A DNA stretch of 64,000 bases from Theocolax elegans (GCA_026168455.1 CM047431.1:18389547-18453546), one strand, 5' to 3'. Positions 45,294 to 54,737 are shown, counted from the stretch's first letter. Notes: generated from the letters alone by a model not told the origin. A program made the numbers and translations.

Positions 45294-45535
45294 GCTTGTT
45301 GGTATTTAAATTTAAGAGCATGACGAATGTAAATAAAAAAAAACTAAGCCATGTATATAGCAAAACTCTAACAATGATATGTATTTTCACAAATGCAAAA
45401 ATGCTAAGCAAATCAATAAAGAATCAGTCAATAGATTCTGATAATTTAAAAAAAAAGCGGAAAGATAAAACTAAGCATTTTTGCAACGGTTCTATAAATA
45501 AATAAAAAAAAAGAACGCTTTCATGAACTTATTTA
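45294..45535 (+). other. Pol-to-env1 spacer with a candidate splice acceptor
   Basis: A-rich sequence with no gene. It leads into ttatttaatgttgcag, whose AG is 45543-45544, directly before the ATG at 45545, an arrangement that fits a spliced subgenomic env mRNA. Confidence 0.5.
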
Positions 45536-47644
45536 ATGTTGCAGATGAGTTGTAAAACACTATTGGCCATCATTTATCTCACAACTATTATACCAAGGAA
45601 AATCTATATTAACGCAATCATAGGGTACGACTGTTCGCAGCACGTCTCAAATTTAACAACATTTTCGTTAATTCACGTAGGAGAATGCGACATACCTGAA
45701 CCGGTAGTAAATACAACAAAAATTTATGTACGACTATTGCAATTAAATGATTTTTCAAGCACTCATGTAAAGCTTTGTAAAGTAGAAATAAAAAGATCGG
45801 TAACATACTGCGGCGCGTTTTCGCATAGAAAAGACAAAAACAGAGGGGAGGTTCAGTTTATTGATGAAATTTCTAGGGAAGAATGTAATAGAATGCATGT
45901 GTACCGCGCACACCGAGTACGAGACGAAGTAATAAGTAACTTAAAACTGAACGGATCGATTGTCCACCCAATGACGTTTGTTGGAAAGGTAGATCAAGCA
46001 GGAGATTGTAGTAACGCAGGAATGTACGCGGATCCATATGGTATTTTTGACGATGCTATAGTCACGGGCTATGTTACCATTACTTTAAGGGATTACTATG
46101 CACCGGTAAACTTAAATGCTAACGAGGTTATTTTACGATCCGGTACGCGCTGTAAGTTTAATCAAGATGATTGTATTGACGTAGAAGCAGGGTACGCCTT
46201 TTGGGATAGGTTACCAGTACAGGCATGCGAACGCAGTAAATACTCAGAATTATACGCGGGTTATGTTAATAAAGTTGTAGAACAAGGCAATGAGCAACAT
46301 CCGGTATATGTAATGGAATCGAGCGAGATAACCTTTGCTTTTACGACTTTAGGACAAATTCCGGTGTGTTCGTATGAATTAATTAGAACAGAGCACCCAA
46401 AATTATTTTTTCTAGAAGGACCAATAACAGAAACCTTCCAAGCCGTAAGAAATCCGTCAATAGAAAATCTCGACATTTTTGCATACGTAAACTCTAAATT
46501 CGTTTACGTAGAAAAACATATTAAAGGACAATTAAAAACATTATATCGCAATTTAATTTTGCAAAAATGCGAATTGGAAAGAAGAGTTATATCAAATGCA
46601 TTAAGCATTGCAGCAACAGTACCTGACGTTTTTGCATATCAAATTATGAAAAAAAGTGGTTACATGGGCTTGGTAGCCGGAGAAGTTGTGCACTTAATGA
46701 AGTGCGTACAAATTGATGTTCAACGAAGAGAAACTACAAAATGTTACCAAGAGTTACCAGTGACCAAAGACGGCAAAGATTATTTTTTGACGCCAAGGAC
46801 ACATATTTTAAAACAATATGGAACCGAAGCTGCCTGCAGTGTTCTGATTCCTCCTATGTTCTTACTAGGGGAAGATTGGTTTACTATTTTACCAAGAGGA
46901 ACAACTAAGGGAGTAAAACCAGACATTTTAAAACCAACTACTAAAAATAACTGGAATTACACAGAGCCAACCCAACTTGCAAAAAGCGGAATTTACACCC
47001 AAGCGGAGATCCAAGCACTAAGACAACACCTTATGTTTCCCGTAGAAAGGCCAGCCATGTTGAACACAATTGCATTAGGAATGACCGGGAAAAAGGTAGA
47101 TAAAAACGGTATGTCTATTACCCGATTATTCGATGAAGAAGCGTTGACAGAATTAGCCAATAACACTTGGATGAAAATTTGGGGGCAATTATGTACTTTC
47201 GGATCATTTAGCGCAGCTATTATAGGCATTTTTATGATAGGGCGTTTAATAAAATTTTTAGTTGATACCATTTTACATGGTTATGCTTTGTATAGTTTAT
47301 ATGGGTGGTCACTTCATATTATAGGAGCCATTTGGAATTCAGTCACTCAATTATTACTGCACGTCGCAAGGGATAAACCAACGCGTGACGCAAGGAAAAA
47401 GAGGGAAGAACAAGCTACGCCTTCGGAAGTAGCGGGCACTCGAGCGGAACATTTTTCGGACTCGCACGTACCTTTCGCCCCGCCCGAACCTAGCACCTAC
47501 ACGGCACAACCCACTGTGGTAAGAGTCAATGAGTCAAGAGGGGGTAAAATAGTAAGGTGCGGAGCTCAAAATAATCTATATCCGCAAATATTTATAGAAC
47601 CGGATATCTTCTCTACCGCCACGCAGAAAACGCAAATTCGATAA
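45536..47644 (+). CDS. Envelope-like glycoprotein 1, chuvirus-G-like
   Basis: Intact 702-codon gene (ATG 45536; ATG 45545 is the first after the splice acceptor). Residues 1-27 look like a signal peptide. The mature start IGYDCS, followed by SLIHVGECD and VRLLQLNDFS…C…VTYCGAFSH, recalls the glycoprotein of chuviruses (negative-strand RNA viruses), which retroelements in arthropods are known to have captured. Many spaced cysteines, a transmembrane helix at about 553-576 (AAIIGIFMIG), a second hydrophobic stretch near 590-612 and a 90-residue Pro/Ser-rich tail follow. It occupies the env position after pol. Expected role: surface glycoprotein for membrane fusion. I judge the family from pattern only; no search was possible. 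Confidence 0.68.
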   Translation: MLQMSCKTLLAIIYLTTIIPRKIYINAIIGYDCSQHVSNLTTFSLIHVGECDIPEPVVNTTKIYVRLLQLNDFSSTHVKLCKVEIKRSVTYCGAFSHRKDKNRGEVQFIDEISREECNRMHVYRAHRVRDEVISNLKLNGSIVHPMTFVGKVDQAGDCSNAGMYADPYGIFDDAIVTGYVTITLRDYYAPVNLNANEVILRSGTRCKFNQDDCIDVEAGYAFWDRLPVQACERSKYSELYAGYVNKVVEQGNEQHPVYVMESSEITFAFTTLGQIPVCSYELIRTEHPKLFFLEGPITETFQAVRNPSIENLDIFAYVNSKFVYVEKHIKGQLKTLYRNLILQKCELERRVISNALSIAATVPDVFAYQIMKKSGYMGLVAGEVVHLMKCVQIDVQRRETTKCYQELPVTKDGKDYFLTPRTHILKQYGTEAACSVLIPPMFLLGEDWFTILPRGTTKGVKPDILKPTTKNNWNYTEPTQLAKSGIYTQAEIQALRQHLMFPVERPAMLNTIALGMTGKKVDKNGMSITRLFDEEALTELANNTWMKIWGQLCTFGSFSAAIIGIFMIGRLIKFLVDTILHGYALYSLYGWSLHIIGAIWNSVTQLLLHVARDKPTRDARKKREEQATPSEVAGTRAEHFSDSHVPFAPPEPSTYTAQPTVVRVNESRGGKIVRCGAQNNLYPQIFIEPDIFSTATQKTQIR

Positions 47645-47731
47645 CGTGTAAATTTTGCTATTTCAACTGCAGTTTTTTTTTTACACAAAAAAAATAAAAG
47701 GTGTCATTTATAAAATAAAAAAAATTGTAAA
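47645..47731 (+). promoter_or_regulatory. Candidate splice acceptor upstream of the Gag-like gene
   Basis: tttcaactgcag ends at 47672, about 60 nt before the ATG at 47732; an A-rich leader follows. Confidence 0.35.
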
Positions 47732-48127
47732 ATGGAAAAAAAAATATATACATTAGCAGAAGTACAAAGATATAATGTTATGAGCGCTTTGATTAATTTG
47801 AGAATTCAAATTACATGGGCATCGCAAAAACGAAACGAAAGCACTTTCCAATTCGGCGCACGAATGGAAAGAATGTTACATAATTATAAAACATTGGGAG
47901 AAATAGCACAAGAAGAATGCAGGGAAATAACCGATTCATGCCTACAACGCGAAAATCTAGCACTTGGGGCATTTTTAAAGGGGCTTCGACCGGAAGTCAA
48001 AAGATACATTTGTAAACCGGAAATCTACACAAATCTGGACCATGCAATTCGTCATGCGCGTAACATTCAATATCATTTAGATGACTTGAGAATGTTTAGA
48101 AAACGATGTTCGATTATTCTACAGTAA
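47732..48127 (+). CDS. Stand-alone Gag capsid-C-terminal-like protein (131 aa)
   Basis: ATG 47732, stop 48125-48127. The middle (FQFGARMERMLHNY, then ENLALGAFLKGLRPEVKRYI, then LDHAIRHAR) follows the pattern of the capsid C-terminal region of Ty3/Gypsy and retroviral Gag. It lacks a zinc knuckle and an N-terminal capsid domain. It is not a copy of this element's own Gag (the equivalent stretch at about 39130-39390 differs greatly), so it was acquired separately or is an ancient duplication. It sits between the two envelope genes. Possible roles are modulation of assembly or interference with Gag, by analogy to Ty1 p22 or Fv1; this is inference. Confidence 0.65.
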   Translation: MEKKIYTLAEVQRYNVMSALINLRIQITWASQKRNESTFQFGARMERMLHNYKTLGEIAQEECREITDSCLQRENLALGAFLKGLRPEVKRYICKPEIYTNLDHAIRHARNIQYHLDDLRMFRKRCSIILQ

Positions 48128-48183
48128 TTAATTGAAATACATAAAATAAATAATCGACTTTTTTTTTATCCATACAGAATTGA

Positions 48184-48276
48184 ATGGACGATGGTGTAGA
48201 TCGATGGGAAAATCGAAACCTTTCATGCTACAGGCCAATTCTGCCGCATCCAGTTCTTTTCTACACAAGATTATAG
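48184..48276 (+). CDS. 30-codon open frame behind a strong splice acceptor
   Basis: ttttttttatccatacag (ending 48177) is a good polypyrimidine-AG acceptor. Six bases later an ATG opens 30 codons (begins MDDGVDRWENRN, ends at TAG 48274-48276). It could be a small accessory peptide, a decayed first part of a larger gene, or a non-coding leader of the next mRNA. No homology recognised. Confidence 0.3.
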   Translation: MDDGVDRWENRNLSCYRPILPHPVLFYTRL

Positions 48277-48489
48277 TAACCTTTTGCGATAAATACTAAT
48301 GAAATATTATTAGCAAATCTGTCTAAGTACTTTAGGGACAAAAGACTCAATTAATCTTAGGACTAAAAATTAATATTATGTAAAATAAGGGAACGTAATA
48401 TATATATATATATATATACATAATACCTATATTTAGACAGTATAGGAATATTCTATAAGTTTAAACAGTATACTATATTAATAAAAAAA
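48277..48489 (+). other. AT-rich spacer before CxxC gene 1
   Basis: It includes an (AT)n run (about 48400-48418) and a weak acceptor tttaaacag (ending about 48470). No coding sequence. Confidence 0.4.
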
Positions 48490-48978
48490 ATGTCAGTTTT
48501 AGTAAGAAATTGGGAGCGACTTTGCTATTTTTGTCATAATACATACCTGTGTCATTATTGTTATACGACAAAATTATCACACATAGAAAAAATTCGGTTT
48601 TCATTAAGTGCTACACGAACGATACGCGAATTAATTTGTACTTTTACTGATCTAAAATGTTTTTGTTGCGGACTCCCAATTCCTTTCAAAAGTTGTCTTA
48701 TCGAGCAAGAAGTTAAATGTAATGGATATGTATTAACGCGCGTAAATGGCGGACTACACGAATGTGTAACATCGCAATTACAACCTCGAGAACAACTTAA
48801 ATGGAATTTCTTGACTCCAGCGCGAGTAAATAAACAAAATAGTATTCTATTCGAAGAGAGCACAAACGTATTATGTAAACGAAGCACTAAAGGAATCGAC
48901 CAACATACAGAAACCAGTAGAGCAGAATCAACAAATCCAAAGATTCAAGAGATAAAAAAGGAAAATAAAGCTGAATGA
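48490..48978 (+). CDS. Accessory protein 1, CxxC-rich (162 aa)
   Basis: ATG 48490, intact to the stop at 48976-48978. The N-terminal half has CYFC (12-15), CHYC (21-24) and CFCC (57-60), with further single Cys, suggesting one or two zinc sites. The C-terminal half is polar and Lys/Glu-rich without Cys pattern. No signal peptide or membrane helix, so probably intracellular. The segment QLKWNFLTPARV resembles the QWNFLPREHV phrase in the cytoplasmic tail of envelope 2, possibly a shared interaction motif or chance. Family not recognised. Confidence 0.55.
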   Translation: MSVLVRNWERLCYFCHNTYLCHYCYTTKLSHIEKIRFSLSATRTIRELICTFTDLKCFCCGLPIPFKSCLIEQEVKCNGYVLTRVNGGLHECVTSQLQPREQLKWNFLTPARVNKQNSILFEESTNVLCKRSTKGIDQHTETSRAESTNPKIQEIKKENKAE

Positions 48979-49186
48979 AAGAAATTATGCGTATACCTAT
49001 GACATTAAGCGCATATGGAAATAAATCTCAGAGAAACATAAAAATATGTGTAATTAACATAATACGATAAATTGGAACGCATAGGAAAAAAATGTTAAAA
49101 AAAATTTATATACAAACGCACATAAATAAAGGAACAATATATTGGACATAATAAGGTTTTTTTTTTATTATTATGTTACAGACAAA
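48979..49186 (+). promoter_or_regulatory. Spacer with strong splice acceptor for envelope gene 2
   Basis: A long T-run followed by attattatgttacag (AG at 49180-49181) lies five bases before ATG 49187, an excellent acceptor for a spliced env mRNA. Confidence 0.55.
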
Positions 49187-50946
49187 ATGGAGAAGATTAT
49201 GTGCGCATTTTCCATCGTGATTCACGTTGTGATTGCGACGACTCAAAATAAGGCAATTGTAACAGAGCGAAATAACCCCGGAATCATTTTTAATCGATTG
49301 CAAAAAATAGACTTTATTAAACAAGAATGGTGTATAATAACTACAATTGACACGCAGAAAGTTTTTGGAATCCAAGAAAATTTTACAAAAATAATACAAG
49401 ATATTGTACAATCCGACACGTATACAAGGCTAAAGGACGCGGTAACGATAAGCAGAATTTATTTATTACAAGAAAAAATGCGCGAGTTCTCTAGAATAAG
49501 AGACGCTTATATCACTTCAGCGACTTCATATTCGTCAGGAGACGAAGTTTTAGATAAGGGGGGGGGGACGAAAACGCATTTACAAAAAATTCATCACTAG
49601 CTATAGTATCAATTATTACGCAAATGAGACATCACTCTCGAGAAGCAATGTTAGGAAGATGTACAGCAAAGGCATACATAGATAATGAAATCATGCAAAC
49701 TTTAGAAAAAATGTCTGTAGAAATGAAGCAACTGGAAGCGATATTACAAATACTACAAGGAGAAAAAGGAGTAATAGATATTGACAAATCAAGAGTTGAG
49801 GAAACAATCAATCTAGCATTACAAAATTTGGATAGTTACTTGGATATAGCCAACACGATAACAAGTTTATTGTCAACAACAAAGTTTTCCGGCGCTACAA
49901 GAAATTTAAGAATTATTTTAAAAATGATAGAAAAAGTATCCGAAACCAAGAGTCCGGTAAAAATTGAACAAATAAATGCGGCGATAATTGCCGAGTTCGC
50001 TCCAAGAGAATTAACAATTTATAAAGATCACATAATTATGCAAATAATAATACCAATGGTAGAAAAGGAAACGCACACTTTATACAAAATGCTACCAGTG
50101 CCAGTTTTCCAACAAGGGGATTTAATCCATAATGCAGCGTACATTCAACCCAGGGACGATTTTATAGCCTCTCTTCCCAACGGGGAAAAACACACCTTTT
50201 TAAGTACAACACAGCTGTCGAGATGCATTAAATTACAGAGGAATTATATATGCGTAAGGGAAAACCCTGTGCATCTCCAACGAGAGTGTGAAAGCAAATT
50301 ATTACTGGAACAAGACTATGCAACTTTTAGTTCATGTAGAATTAATTTTATGAAAGGCAAGAACTTATACATCATTAAAACTGCTCATCCAAGACACTAT
50401 GTTTACTCAGTCGCAAAGCCTACACTCGTAAATGTATTTTGTCCAGGATTCGAGGAGACATACACTTTTCAACAAGCAGGAACGATTTCCCTCTCAGCGG
50501 GCTGCCACTTTAAGGTTCACGATAACATCTACTACGCTTCAGAGCTGCTGGTGAGAGAAAAGGACACGTACTATTTACCACCATTGCAGTTGATCGGAGC
50601 AGGAAAAAACCTTCCGAGCGATTTAAAACCGGATAAAACTATTAATGTTAAAATTGAAAATCAAATAACTGATGCTTACTTACATGGAATGGTTATTATA
50701 CTAATGCTTTTTGCCGGATGCTTAATACTATGTCGATATATTTTCCAAAAATGTATTAGGAAATCAAGAAAAGACAAAGTAGAATACGTCCCAATGCGAC
50801 CAGTTGATCCGACAATACAATGGAATTTCTTACCTCGAGAACACGTATATGCAACTCCGAGAACACCACCCAAGACGTATGAACCAGAACCACCTCCGAA
50901 CACGCCAGTTTTATCCGAGAAAACTGAACCAAGTAACAATGTTTAA
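49187..50946 (+). pseudogene. Envelope gene 2, errantivirus/baculovirus-F-like, one frameshift
   Basis: The first frame (ATG 49187) starts with a signal-like MEKIMCAFSIVIHVVIA and continues to a run of ten G (49558-49567), where the frame shifts; the remainder is open to 50946. The second part has a long alpha-helical/coiled-coil region, then the conserved ectodomain pattern of the insect errantivirus Env / baculovirus F family: YIQPRDDFIASLPNG, LSRCIKLQ..YIC, CESKLLLEQD, C..GF, and ISLSAGCHF. A transmembrane helix (HGMVIILMLFAGCLILC) and a 66-residue tail with Pro-rich end follow. No clear furin RxxR site is visible near the break. The homopolymer break could be a sequencing error; otherwise the gene is whole. 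Confidence 0.75.
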
Positions 50947-51226
50947 GGCATTTAAAAATGACTTATAATTAACAATTACTTATTATAATAAAATATATAA
51001 TGTAAACAGTATGCTCGCTTATCATTTAAATATAAATATTTGTTTATAAATAAATTATAATAACTTTCGAACTTGCGCAATAAGTAAATATATGTATATG
51101 AATAGGATGTAGATTATAAAAAAAACCCTTGATTTTATCTATTTCTTTTTATCCAATCCAGGGCTTTCCCTGAATCATAATTAAGTCACGGGGGTGGAGA
51201 AAACATAAAATCCAACAGTACCAGCC
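50947..51226 (+). other. Intergenic region before CxxC gene 2
   Basis: AT-rich, then turning GC-richer near 51180; no open frame. It ends with the internal TATA box. Confidence 0.5.
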
Positions 51227-51235
51227 TATAAATAG
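51227..51235 (+). promoter_or_regulatory. Internal TATA box for accessory gene 2
   Basis: tataaatag followed by a G-run lies 83 bp upstream of ATG 51310. It is identical over nine bases to the LTR TATA box (37670-37678). A separate internal promoter would let this gene be expressed without splicing; an acceptor-like ttcttacttgtag near 51258 is an alternative. Confidence 0.6.
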
Positions 51236-51309
51236 GGGGGTTTCACGCTTGACAATCTATTCTTACTTGTAGCAACAACACGGCCACACGTCAACCCTCA
51301 CACACCAAG

Positions 51310-51972
51310 ATGAGCAACGACAACTGGGATATGGAAATAGAACTCGATTCGTCAGTGGGATGGATGACGGAACGACGTGCTTTAAGAAAAACGACAGTCC
51401 TGTGGCAGTTTCTAAGAAAATATTTTTCTTTATGGGTATACATAATGAGAGACGGTCAAGTACGACGAACCACTCGTGCCCGGATAAGAATAGCCGGACA
51501 CCACTACCCAGCATACACTGCTGATGAGAGAATAGCCAGCCAATGGTGGCATACACAACATGTACAAGAGAGGATCTGCAATGATTTGGATCCAAATACG
51601 GTACGGTACCACAGGCAGAAGTACCATAGGTTTCTGGAAAAGGTAATGGACGGATTACTGGAGCCAGGAGTAACAAACCATTGGGACAGCGATCTGAACC
51701 TAGAGGGATTATCCCTCTTAAATTACGGCAGCACGGAAGAAGTCGAACGACCGGCTCCTTGCGTGGAATGCGGTTTGAGGGTGAAGAACACGCGGCATTA
51801 TTGCCCGCGATGCGAGTTCATTGGCCGATTCGACATCCCCAGATACCAAGGATTGAATTGTTGGTGCATCTGGGAATACGGAGACTTATCACTCCACGTC
51901 TGTGACTCATGCAAGGAGGAAGTATACGACCTCCTCAGAAGACAAAGAAGGATAGCTGGACAAGAGTATTGA
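51310..51972 (+). CDS. Accessory protein 2, CxxC zinc-ribbon-like (220 aa)
   Basis: ATG 51310 to stop 51970-51972, intact. The N-terminal 130 residues are Trp/Arg/Tyr-rich without recognised domain. The C-terminal part has paired cysteines: CVEC, CPRC, CWC and CDSC, spaced like a cross-brace or double zinc ribbon. No signal peptide or membrane helix. It sits between envelope gene 2 and the 3' LTR, a place where complex retroviruses keep regulatory genes (nef, tas, bel), and has its own TATA box. A transactivator role is a guess from position. Base composition is richer in GC than the neighbouring genes, hinting at separate origin. Family not recognised. Confidence 0.6.
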   Translation: MSNDNWDMEIELDSSVGWMTERRALRKTTVLWQFLRKYFSLWVYIMRDGQVRRTTRARIRIAGHHYPAYTADERIASQWWHTQHVQERICNDLDPNTVRYHRQKYHRFLEKVMDGLLEPGVTNHWDSDLNLEGLSLLNYGSTEEVERPAPCVECGLRVKNTRHYCPRCEFIGRFDIPRYQGLNCWCIWEYGDLSLHVCDSCKEEVYDLLRRQRRIAGQEY

Positions 51973-52190
51973 CAAATGCATGATTTTTTCCTTTAGCTTT
52001 TCCTTCCTCATGTTTATTCTCATTTCTCTCCTTTTTCCTCTTTTTAGATTTACTAGAATAAATGCACAAATGAAAGAAAAATAAAAAAATATATTCATAT
52101 GCATATATGTATTTATAAACAAAATACAATAATATATATATATATATACCAATTTATGTAGCAATAATTGTAATATCTAGTTTTTAAGAA

Positions 52191-52221
<31 letters not shown>

Positions 52222-52364
52222 AAACAAACAAAAAAAAACAACAAACAAAAAAATAAACAAACAAATAAACAAAAAAAAAACAACAAACAAAAAAACAACA
52301 AACAAACAAAAAACAAACAAGACAGCAAACGTGTGGACGTTTACGCCTGGCGTTAAACTTCTCT
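51973..52364 (+). repeat. Low-complexity 3' tail, A-rich microsatellite
   Basis: Includes (ATAA)n and (CAAA)n-type runs at about 52190-52322. The antisense frames it yields are artefacts. Confidence 0.8.
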
Positions 52365-52375
52365 AAGGGGAGAGG
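52365..52375 (+). other. Polypurine tract of the endogenous retrovirus
   Basis: aaggggagagg directly abuts the TGT of the 3' LTR. Confidence 0.9.
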
Positions 52376-53116
52376 TGTCGCGTCATGATAGACGCAACGT
52401 ACACACATGCGCGTACACATACACACACACATACGCACACACACATAGGAGTAGGATGTCCTCGTCAAAGACAGGAACCGCCTTGAAAAATTCTAGCCAA
52501 TAACTTAATTAACTTAATTAGGTCACGCATGACAAAGAATAAATTAATTAAGTAAATGTACAATATTTGATTGGCCAAGAGGAACCAAAACTCCACCCCA
52601 AACCCTTGATATAAATAGGGATGTCGCGCAGGGGTGTGCGCTCTTGCTCTTTAGTCTTTTCTCAAGTAAGGTAAACTCCTGTATCCAAAACTTAACGCGA
52701 AATAAAGCAAGAAATCGAAAGTCATTGTTCAGTATCTTTAAACCTTCAAACACCAGTCTTTTTCCTATTCCCTTTAAAATCCAAATTAGTCTATACCGCA
52801 TTTCTATTGTAAGGGAGTCTCTGTATCGAGGATCAACGAGAGCGAGAAAGACAGCCGAGCAGTTGCAGCCACCGGTCAACCGTAGATCTCCCGCCCGATA
52901 AGGTTGGTTGTTTTCCTTTCCTCGCCTTCACTCATTGTTGCACCTCGGGCTTACCCATGCACGTAAATTTCGGAAGGGTCTATGACCTGTGCTATACCGA
53001 GGAGAATTGCCACCCATCCTTGACGCTATACGCGTACTAAAACGGGAAACTTCTATTTTTAATTTAAATTCAGTCTATTTAATTTTTCTACGTTACGTCT
53101 ACCCTAGGACGTAACA
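52376..53116 (+). repeat. 3' LTR of the endogenous retrovirus (741 bp)
   Basis: It matches the 5' LTR except for 30 bp fewer in the CA/CG microsatellite and about two substitutions (in the block around 52558-52577). TATA box 52610-52618; AATAAA 52701-52706. Confidence 0.95.
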
Positions 53117-54311
53117 CTAGAGTAAGGAATTTTAATTTTTATTTTTAATACGTAGTAACACATATATCATTACTTACAATATTTCCACACTATTCCTATA
53201 AGAAGCTACATCAATCTAGTAACAAATGTGTTATTTTTGTACCAGAATAATATTTTCAACAAAAAAATTAGAATATAAAATTATTCTTTGACCATTTTAC
53301 ATATATTTCATGCTTTTTCATGATGTTTCACGGAAAGGAGATAAAGAATTTAAAATTTCATACAAAATTACTAAACTCAGCTAATGCATGGTAAGTATTC
53401 AATTATTCATTCAAACAAATAATTATACATTATAATTGAATTTATAAAATTTTTTTTCAGATTAAAATTCTGGCTAAAAGATTTATTTTCACATTTTATT
53501 AATTTTGTTTTATTTTCAAAAATCTTTTATAAAAAAGAATTTACTAATTGCAACCAAAAAATTTCAATGTTATTATACAATTACAATAATAAAAAATTGA
53601 ATATTAATTATAAAAGTTATTTTAATATTACATTTAGTATTACATTAAAAAAATGAATGAAAAATAATATTTTAAATTTTTTAACCACCTTCCTCACGCA
53701 TTTTACATCTTTGAAATAGGAGATGATGAAAAATGTTTGTAAAAAAATCTATATAGATGTAATAAAAAAAAATAAAACGTATCGTCAAATAATATATATA
53801 TTACATTAAATTATATATATTATATTATATATGTTATCAATATTTATTAGACTAATAGTACTGTTTTTGTCAATGTTCGTATTACTGCGACCACTTTTAT
53901 TTACCGAAAACTTCTATAAAATATTTTTGGAATTTTTCTACTAAACCCCCCTCTTACCCCCTACCACTCAATCATTACATGGGGGATAAATTAAAATTGG
54001 TTGTCATATTCAATTTTGACCCTTCCTCCTACCTTCCTTCATCTTTAAAATAGGGGATAAAAAAGAGTGGTTGTCATATTATTATTCACCTGTAACGAAA
54101 CCCCTAAATTATTTTTGGAATTTTTCTAATTCTATTTCCCCCCTCAATCCCCTCCTCCATCTAGCAATAAATGGAGGATAAATGAAGAGTGATTATCATT
54201 TCGCTATTCACCGTAACCAAAAACGTCATCTTAGTTTTTATACAATAGAAAAGAATGGTCTTCATATTCTAATTCACATATCGTCGGCTGAGTGGAAGAA
54301 CGGTCTATCCG
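53117..54311. other. AT-rich flank with degenerate repeats
   Basis: No gene. Loose copies of a phrase (ttttggaatttttcta… then C-rich block … ggataaat… gtggttgtcatatt) recur near 53930, 54107 and 54760, indicating an old diffuse repeat of roughly 180 bp or more. Confidence 0.55.
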
Positions 54312-54737
54312 CTTGGAAAACGCCCTATCTCGGAACGTGCTTTGAAAACGCCCTATCTCGGAACTCGCTTGGAAAATGCCCTATCTCGCGCCTCGGTTGA
54401 AGAACGCCATATCTCAAATGAAATTTTTTGCTTTCAAATTTTGTAGTGGCACAACTGCGCAACTTAAAAATTCTAAGCTTCAAAATCTCATCCGTTTTCT
54501 CAACTTTTTTTTTAACCTTTATTAACTTAAAACATTTTTTAAATTGCACACAGGTCGGCTGATATAATAAGTACTCGATACATCGCCGCTGATAGACAGA
54601 TAAAGTCAGAGAAGTCCCGTTTTCCAAGCGGGTTCCGAGATAGGGCGTTTTCCAAGTGGATCGCGAGATAGGGCGTTTTCCAAGCAAATTCCGAGATAGG
54701 GCGTTTTCCAAGCGGATCTCGAGATAGGGCGTTTTAC
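54312..54737. repeat. Two oppositely oriented arrays of a 28-bp repeat
   Basis: Forward units cttggaaaacgccctatctc… at 54312-54339, 54340-54367, 54368-54395 plus a degenerate fourth. The reverse complement (gagatagggcgttttccaag) repeats about four times at 54613-54737. About 215 bp of ordinary AT-rich sequence separates the arrays, so the whole could fold into a large cruciform. Confidence 0.85.

Larger units (their letters stand above)
37406..53116 (+). mobile_element. 15.7-kb endogenous retrovirus (Ty3/Gypsy type) with two env genes and accessory genes
   Basis: It is bounded by LTRs starting TGTCGCG and ending CGTAACA, with the 4-bp target duplication CTAG (37402-37405 and 53117-53120), a primer site and a polypurine tract, so everything between is one insertion. 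Order: gag, pol (PR, repetitive spacer, RT, RNase H, integrase; broken), glycoprotein gene 1, Gag-like gene, 30-codon frame, CxxC gene 1, envelope gene 2, CxxC gene 2 with its own TATA box. The LTRs differ by a 30-bp microsatellite indel and about two substitutions, so the insertion is young. Its length is about twice that of a normal insect errantivirus (7-8 kb). Confidence 0.92.

Noticed and set aside
51907..52468. Antisense frames rich in Phe/Cys/Leu near the 3' end of the retrovirus
   Set aside because: They come from A-rich microsatellites read on the opposite strand.
52376..53116. Second retrovirus beginning at the 3' LTR
   Set aside because: The CTAG target duplication and absence of internal sequence downstream show it is the 3' end of the same element.
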